The position numbers were made by a program, and so were the translations under genes. Under the pieces are notes generated by a model. That model searched no databases, was not told where the DNA came from, and was given only the letters and a program-made list of their open reading frames with translations. A DNA stretch of 12,062 bases, from assembly GCA_018663485.1 (NCBI GenBank), contig JABJQI010000048.1, forward strand, positions 1 through 12,062, written 5' to 3'. Shown here in pieces: positions 9,401-12,062 of the stretch (position 1 is its first letter; each line of letters starts with the position of its first letter). This DNA comes from Opitutia bacterium. GTDB taxonomy: Bacteria; Verrucomicrobiota; Verrucomicrobiia; Opitutales; Coraliomargaritaceae.

Positions 9401-9428
9401 CTGGAGGTGATTTGAATGGAGGTGACAT
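6423..9428 (-). CDS. SNF2-family helicase/translocase with SWIM zinc finger
   Basis: This 1001-residue cytoplasmic ATPase is of the Swi2/Snf2 (superfamily 2) type, which move along double-stranded DNA and displace proteins. The N-terminal part holds a SWIM zinc motif, C74-x-C76-x8-C85-x-H87. Residues 100-540 form a long middle region of unclear fold with an acidic patch (256-265), placed where bacterial SNF2 proteins carry an SNF2-associated domain. The motor core follows: Q-like region RTYQRIGVAWL (548-558), Walker A DEMGLGKT (572-579), GDEAQHIKN (669-677, motif II), LLTGTPVEN (696-704), then the second RecA lobe with SRILVFSSF, LISLKAGGTGLNLTGAD (905-921) and QATDRAHRIGQ (937-947). All ATPase motifs are intact. 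The gene stands without methylase, nuclease or other defence genes, so a general role in transcription or DNA maintenance is more likely. ATG start, no Shine-Dalgarno. Its cellular job is unknown. Confidence 0.93.
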   Translation of the reverse strand: MSPPFKSPPDFDRSFLLELAGGLVFKQAERLFEAGAVTAVAWESPILTGTVTGIDDTYQPKLNLRSTVFAVNHCNCLEGRRRKVCAHAIAIALHYEALKHEQAHAAQPHPDFVAEPEPEPEAAKSRGVRSIKLSAAGDTLRMLVFLPPNLEAAGERDAIVVKLDAAAGREIVPLNQLNSTRNYTASVPQQAALALVESWCGGKLASLLQLTGGRLRRLLATLTDEPTVYWVKKPNAPIEWQDGELPGVHEFLKQADPSEGDEDETEVVAVPDEPKRPILSRTISLREKSKPNLRRIAEARAQGTWKRRPGDYPVAKAVADSMEQCATNRVVVDGSPNFLAIRLPAGRDDYSIKPLRNILKLEGFMLEPSNRKWWLRDRHKTLNFLAAHWKALREQWRAQFTDGFEEKLAHVQLAEPAIETKEVDGRFALEVTLCKEGDEADLRRAIATGRSYVENEGSDAPITLLDRAAVERLHQVERSVSGQADRPFTPTFSERLDTQELVDVEDLLDELVEGWRPPQAWQSRSRALKQVGALEAAPIRPGFDTILRTYQRIGVAWLWHLYRHELGGILADEMGLGKTLQALGLIECIRSTNTAALPALVVCPASLVENWIREAGRFVPGLKVAKHHGTKRAKEPVVLEEVDIVVTSYGTLRQDIEMLSTMEWSVVIGDEAQHIKNRRSQNAKSLTRLHSKGRFLLTGTPVENSLDDLLSLFAFLMPGYVTKATGKLSQEEREWHSRRQTQRAAAYILRRTKKEVAPELPDKIEKTFFCELGAKQMRFYNDTLEKTRREISNLEMAGANAGRVQFAAFTELLRLRQACVDPRIIDDTFPAADSAKLAAFDEVLDECIDAGSRILVFSSFVTALKLLAQHLTEKGHKFCYLDGKTKNRLAMCDTFNEDESIPVFLISLKAGGTGLNLTGADTVVHYDPWWNPAAEAQATDRAHRIGQERVVTSIKLIAANTVEEKVIELQAKKAEILKELFEESEAANAKVSLDDIKDLLA

Positions 9429-9562
9429 AGCGGCTCAGCACGCTTGCGCTTCGAGAGCGGATGTCAAGGTGGAGTGCGCGTCATTCACCGGAAAGTGTCG
9501 CAGGTCTGCAGGCCCTTATCGCCAACCATTGGATCAGTACTCATTCATGGCGAATCGCGACC

Positions 9563-10003
9563 CTAGCCCTGTGACTCTGACAACTTGCGATCGACTGAAT
9601 ATGCGCCGCCACCAGCGATCACAAAAGTCAGGCACACGAGCAATAGCATCAGTGGATATTCAACCCCCCCATTTTGAGCGAAAAACACCCCGTTACAGGT
9701 CGCAATAATCGCAACGACCATCGTGACGACCAGCGACACGCCAGCCAAGCGGGTCAGCAAACCGACCAGCAACAACAGCCCGCCAAAAAATTCAGCGCCA
9801 CCTGCCAACGCAGCCATCAATACCCCCGGCTTTAAGCCGAGGTTTTCCGCGAAAAACTGTCCAGTCCCTTTAAGCCCATAGCCGCCAAACCAACCGAATA
9901 GCTTTTGCGCGCCATGCGCTGCCATGCTTGCCCCGACGCCAATACGAATTGGTAGGAGCGCGATCTGATTACTTGTTTTGAGGAGTGTTTCGTTGATTCT
10001 CAT
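9563..10003 (-). CDS. DoxX-family membrane protein
   Basis: With the ATG at 10001-10003 the protein has 146 residues and four membrane helices (about 14-31, 60-81, 84-102 and 115-133). The family signature is clear: RIGVGASMAAHGAQKLFGWFGGYG in the first part and GGAEFFGGLLLLVGLLTRLAG in the second. DoxX relatives are small quinone- or redox-linked membrane proteins; several have been tied to oxidative or thiol stress, but the reaction of this one is unknown. A longer frame could start at TTG (10043-10045), but that codon lies inside a palindrome resembling the operator of the neighbouring marR gene, and the extra 14 residues are not typical of the family, so ATG is chosen. It is 64 bp downstream of the MarR gene on the same strand, a common pairing. 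The C-terminus ends normally. Confidence 0.87.
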   Translation of the reverse strand: MRINETLLKTSNQIALLPIRIGVGASMAAHGAQKLFGWFGGYGLKGTGQFFAENLGLKPGVLMAALAGGAEFFGGLLLLVGLLTRLAGVSLVVTMVVAIIATCNGVFFAQNGGVEYPLMLLLVCLTFVIAGGGAYSVDRKLSESQG

Positions 10004-10034
10004 AATGGATGGCGTAGCTTGCTTGAAGGATAAA

Positions 10035-10046
10035 CTTGGCGTCAAG
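10035..10046 (-). promoter_or_regulatory. Putative MarR operator before doxX
   Basis: CTTGGCGTCAAG is a 12-bp dyad with one mismatched pair and differs at one base from the core of the perfect palindrome in front of the MarR gene. It sits 32 bp upstream of the doxX ATG, in the gap after the marR stop. This suggests that doxX also has its own MarR-controlled promoter; no convincing -35/-10 pair was found. Confidence 0.45.
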
Positions 10047-10067
10047 ACTCATGCTTAAAGGGCAGCG

Positions 10068-10511
10068 TTACAGCTTTTCTGCGCGCTGCCCGACTTTGCG
10101 TATCAGGTTGGCGAATTGCGTGCGCTCTGACTCGTCCAGCACGTCAAACAACTTGTTTAAATCTTGCGCATGCGCCTCAAAGCTGGGCTCGATCAAATCG
10201 TGACCGAGATCCGTCAGGTGCACCAGCACCACACGCGCATCTGTCGTGCTGCGCTCACGGTTCACCAGTCCGCGCTTCTCTAAGCGCTGTACTGCGGTGG
10301 TGATCGAGCCACTGGTCAGTAAAATTTTCTCGCCGATAATGTTGACCGGCTGCGCGCCCTTATGCAGCAACAATTCCAAGACCGCGAAATCACTCAATGA
10401 TCCCAAGCCCGCGGCAGTAATGCTCTTCTGACTATACCCATTCACCGCGTGCGATGCCTTCCACAGTAACAGGAAGAGGTGCGGTCCGGAGTTCTGATAA
10501 ATTTTTGCCAT
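10068..10511 (-). CDS. MarR-family transcriptional regulator
   Basis: This 147-residue protein has the MarR plan: an N-terminal dimer helix, a winged helix-turn-helix and C-terminal dimer helices. In the DNA-binding part, LSDFAVLELLLHKGAQPVN leads to the recognition helix LTSGSITTAVQRLEKRGLV (65-83) and the wing RERSTTDARVVLVHLTDLG (85-103), with the family D-x-R pair at D91 and R93. Length and motifs are complete. MarR proteins bind palindromes as dimers and usually let go on binding a phenolic compound or on oxidation; no Cys is present in the protein, so a Cys-based redox switch is unlikely. The ATG at 10509-10511 starts the conserved region at a normal distance. A strong palindrome 20 bp upstream points to autoregulation, and doxX follows as the probable target. 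The effector is unknown. Confidence 0.92.
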   Translation of the reverse strand: MAKIYQNSGPHLFLLLWKASHAVNGYSQKSITAAGLGSLSDFAVLELLLHKGAQPVNIIGEKILLTSGSITTAVQRLEKRGLVNRERSTTDARVVLVHLTDLGHDLIEPSFEAHAQDLNKLFDVLDESERTQFANLIRKVGQRAEKL

Positions 10512-10529
10512 GCATTACTACTTCAACGC

Positions 10530-10559
10530 AATTTAGCTTGACGTCAAGCCAAATGCTAA
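10530..10559 (-). promoter_or_regulatory. Candidate marR promoter overlapping the operator
   Basis: On the minus strand TTAGCA (10559-10554, 4 of 6 to TTGACA) and TAAATT (10535-10530, 4 of 6 to TATAAT) are 18 bp apart, and the palindrome core fills the spacer between them. The hexamers are weak; the placement relative to the operator is what makes them plausible. Confidence 0.3.
10531..10554 (-). promoter_or_regulatory. Putative MarR autoregulatory operator
   Basis: The core GCTTGACGTCAAGC (10536-10549) is a perfect 14-bp palindrome. Adding ATTT and AAAT on the flanks makes a 24-bp dyad with one mismatched pair (A10535/C10550). It lies 20 bp upstream of the MarR start codon. Size and position fit MarR-family sites, and a near-copy occurs before doxX. 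Confidence 0.65.
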
Positions 10560-10711
10560 TTTCATTGCAAACGCATGGAGAACGCGGATTGGTGGGATGC
10601 TCTTAGGCTAAGGGAAGCCGGTAGTGAAGAAGCGGGCCGAAGCACTGAGAGGCAGAGGCCAGCACACTGCCTCAAAACACTGTGAAACAGCATTATTATA
10701 CGATCTAGCAA

Positions 10712-10745
10712 GGCTGGAGGGACATCGCCCAAATGTCCGCGGGTT
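10712..10745. repeat. Short hairpin GGACAT/ATGTCC in intergenic region (REP-like?)
   Basis: GGACAT (10720-10725) and ATGTCC (10733-10738) form a 6-bp stem around a 7-base loop, set between GCTGGAG and GCGGGTT. It lies about 50 bp past the end of the TonB/TolA-like gene. There is no T run in either direction, so it is a poor terminator; it may be a single unit of a dispersed palindromic repeat. The rest of the 275-bp gap shows only the marR operator region and no gene. Confidence 0.35.
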
Positions 10746-10786
10746 CCCCTCGCCCAGTGTTAGTCGGAATAAAAGGACCACTTGCT

Positions 10787-11569
10787 CTAATCCACCATCT
10801 TAAACGACATCGTAAAGCTGTGCCCCTGCCCGGTGGGCGTAACGCCGCCGGAACGGACTTGAGTAAATGCAGCTTTTACAGATGTATCGAACGAGGGATT
10901 CCCCGACGCTGGCCGTAGGCGGATATTTGAGATGCGTCCCGAACTACTGACATCAAACACAACAGTCACCACCAAGCCCACTCCGGCAAGGTTCGCAGGT
11001 TTGATCCAGGCGCGGTTGAGACGACTATTCAATTGATCCCCATAGCGCTGTAAGGCAGTGCGCTCGGCCGCGGTTAAACTACCCGAAGGCGCATGCACCG
11101 TGGTCGGCAGGTTGTTCTGCAAATTTTGCTGAATTTTAGAGGTATTGATTGTGGGTGCCTGATAAGCAGGTCTCGTTGGCTGCGACTTGCGCGGCTTGGG
11201 ATTCTTTTTAGGGTTCTCCTTAAAGAAATCAGCCGCCGAGATCAAAGGTTCGGGCGTCGCCTTCACCGGCGTGGGCTGCGGTCGAGGCTTCACGACTGGC
11301 TTCGGCGGCGCAGGCGCAGCCTTGGACAGCCCTGGATCAGCAATATCAATCGGCTTCATATCTGGCAGCTCTAGGTCCGGCGGCGTGTCGATCGGCGCGC
11401 TTGGACTCTGCGGCGCATTCGACGGGCTCGGCTGACTCACCATCTCGAAGACGTGCGGTTTCTCCTTTGGCAAAAAAGCTTCGATAATCGTCGATAAAAA
11501 CAATGCTACAATCAGCGCGCCATGCAAGATCACCGAGGACCACAAAGACTGATTGTTTTTAATGCCCAT
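10787..11569 (-). CDS. TonB/TolA-type energy-transducing protein
   Basis: This 260-residue protein has the three-part TonB plan. Residues 8-34 form one membrane helix with S12-V-I-L-H16, the S-x3-H pattern that couples to ExbB/ExbD. Residues 45-140 are a periplasmic spacer rich in Pro, Lys and Ala (for example PKPVVKPRPQPTPVK). Residues 174-260 form the C-terminal domain: a helix YGDQLNSRLNRAWIKP, strands GLVVTVVFDVSSSGRISNIRL and a helix SFDTSVKAAF, ending in a strand. The helix pattern Y-x3-L-x3-L-x2-W-x2-P is as close to TolA as to TonB, so either name is possible. It should reach across the periplasm to outer-membrane receptors (TonB) or to TolB/Pal (TolA). It starts at ATG 5 bp after exbD, in one operon with it. 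No TonB-dependent receptor, tolB or pal gene follows in the window. A weak AGG lies before the start. Confidence 0.87.
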   Translation of the reverse strand: MGIKNNQSLWSSVILHGALIVALFLSTIIEAFLPKEKPHVFEMVSQPSPSNAPQSPSAPIDTPPDLELPDMKPIDIADPGLSKAAPAPPKPVVKPRPQPTPVKATPEPLISAADFFKENPKKNPKPRKSQPTRPAYQAPTINTSKIQQNLQNNLPTTVHAPSGSLTAAERTALQRYGDQLNSRLNRAWIKPANLAGVGLVVTVVFDVSSSGRISNIRLRPASGNPSFDTSVKAAFTQVRSGGVTPTGQGHSFTMSFKMVD

Positions 11570-11574
11570 CGCGC

Positions 11575-11988
11575 CTACTTAACCTTGGTATCCAAACTAA
11601 TTTTTGAGAGCTTCCGCTGTTTGATCATATCGATCACGGTAATGACCTTCTGGTACGGCAGCGCCGAGTCTGCGCGAATGCTCAGCACCGGTGGCGCGGG
11701 GTCCATCGCCATGGCATCGAGTAAGTCGCCAAGTTGTTGCGGCGAAACTTTCTCATCGCTCCAATAGTAGTCGCCAGATTTATCGAGCGTGATCGCCTGA
11801 AACTCTTCGCGCTCGTCGGACTGCGATTTCGACGCCTCCACGGGTAGATTCACATCAATTGTCTGCTCCAGCAGCGGCGTGGTGACCATGAAAATAATCA
11901 GCAAGGCGAACGCGAGATCGATCAACGGCGTCACGTTAATCTCCGTGAGAGCGGAGAGGCGGTCTTTACGATGGAAGTTACGAGCCAC
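11575..11988 (-). CDS. exbD: ExbD/TolR-family biopolymer transport protein (distal module)
   Basis: This 137-residue protein has a basic N-terminus (RNFHRKDR), the motif TEINVTPLIDLAFALLIIFMV with the proton-carrying Asp at D24, and the strand TIDVNLPVEA (43-52) followed by a periplasmic alpha/beta domain (ILTIRADSALPYQKV-like segment at about 100-115). The sequence TPLLEQTIDVNLP is closer to TolR/classical ExbD than the two ExbDs at 1554-2396, which have TPMIDIVFLL instead. The start is GTG (11986-11988); no in-frame ATG precedes the membrane helix. There is no Shine-Dalgarno. It lies between a probable exbB upstream and the TonB/TolA-like gene, 5 bp away, and should form the motor stator with them. 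Confidence 0.92.
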   Translation of the reverse strand: MARNFHRKDRLSALTEINVTPLIDLAFALLIIFMVTTPLLEQTIDVNLPVEASKSQSDEREEFQAITLDKSGDYYWSDEKVSPQQLGDLLDAMAMDPAPPVLSIRADSALPYQKVITVIDMIKQRKLSKISLDTKVK

Positions 11989-12022
11989 TATTTGATCAAT
12001 TAAAAATTAGGACCACGCAGAC

Positions 12023-12062
12023 CTACGCGTTGGTCGCGGCGGCCTGCGCTTCGAGCTCGATA
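12023..12062 (-). CDS. Probable ExbB/TolQ C-terminal tail (partial, runs off the window)
   Basis: Read on the minus strand from 12061, a frame encodes IELEAQAAATNA and stops at TAG (12025-12023), 34 bp before the exbD start. Only 12 residues are visible, too few for family recognition. The call rests on position: an exbB/tolQ gene normally precedes exbD, and a charged, Ala-rich tail is common there. Another frame is also open to the window edge, so the reading frame is not certain. Confidence 0.45.
   Translation of the reverse strand, partial: IELEAQAAATNA

Noticed and set aside
9462..9467. TTGACA on the minus strand upstream of the helicase
   Set aside because: No acceptable -10 sequence 15-19 bp downstream, so it is not called a promoter.
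9429..9562. Possible small gene or terminator between helicase and doxX
   Set aside because: Only a short near-palindrome (GGTCTGCAGGCC) without a T run was seen, and no credible coding frame.
9157..9708. 183-codon open frame on the plus strand across the helicase start and the gap to doxX
   Set aside because: It is antisense to the conserved SNF2 N-terminus and doxX 3' end, Arg/Ser-rich, and shows no domain-like pattern.

Overview
The window is about 12 kb of GC-balanced bacterial DNA with long genes and short gaps. It has two separate ExbB/ExbD-type proton-channel modules, a secreted-protein style (signal peptide plus Ala/Glu-rich linker on ExbB), an SSS-family sodium symporter, a SWIM-SNF2 helicase and almost no Shine-Dalgarno sequences before its genes. 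This combination fits a Gram-negative with an outer membrane, most likely Verrucomicrobiota of the Opitutae/Puniceicoccales kind. That placement is inference from gene style, since there is no rRNA or other marker gene here.

Layout. Positions 1-3819 (+ strand) hold the 3' end of a TPR-protein gene, then exbB, exbD, a second different exbD, and a gene for an unusual protein. That protein has a TonB-like N-terminus (membrane anchor with S-x3-H motif, Pro-rich stretch) joined to a degenerate von Willebrand A-like domain instead of a TonB C-terminal domain. A perfect 11-bp hairpin terminator (3854-3883) closes this cluster. Next comes a small palindromic tandem-repeat element (3893-4001), then on the minus strand an 11-residue-repeat coiled-coil lipoprotein (4007-4414) and an SGLT-like sodium/solute symporter (4597-6222) with its own terminator at 4510-4545. 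A 1001-residue SWIM/SNF2 helicase (6423-9428), a DoxX-family membrane protein (9563-10003) and a MarR-family regulator (10068-10511) follow, all on the minus strand. The last part (10787-12062, minus) is a more classical module: ExbB tail, ExbD (TolR-like) and a TonB/TolA-like protein.

How they fit together. The two Exb modules should each couple the proton-motive force to work at the outer membrane. The distal one looks like a standard ExbB-ExbD-TonB (or TolQ-TolR-TolA) set. The proximal one has the same motor parts (one ExbB, two ExbD) but a different output protein carrying a vWA-like domain, with a CpoB/BamD-like TPR protein upstream. It is the best candidate here for an undescribed system. 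The MarR gene and doxX carry related palindromes (GCTTGACGTCAAGC and CTTGGCGTCAAG) just upstream of each start, suggesting an autoregulated MarR-DoxX pair. No CRISPR array, tRNA, rRNA, transposase or prophage gene was seen.
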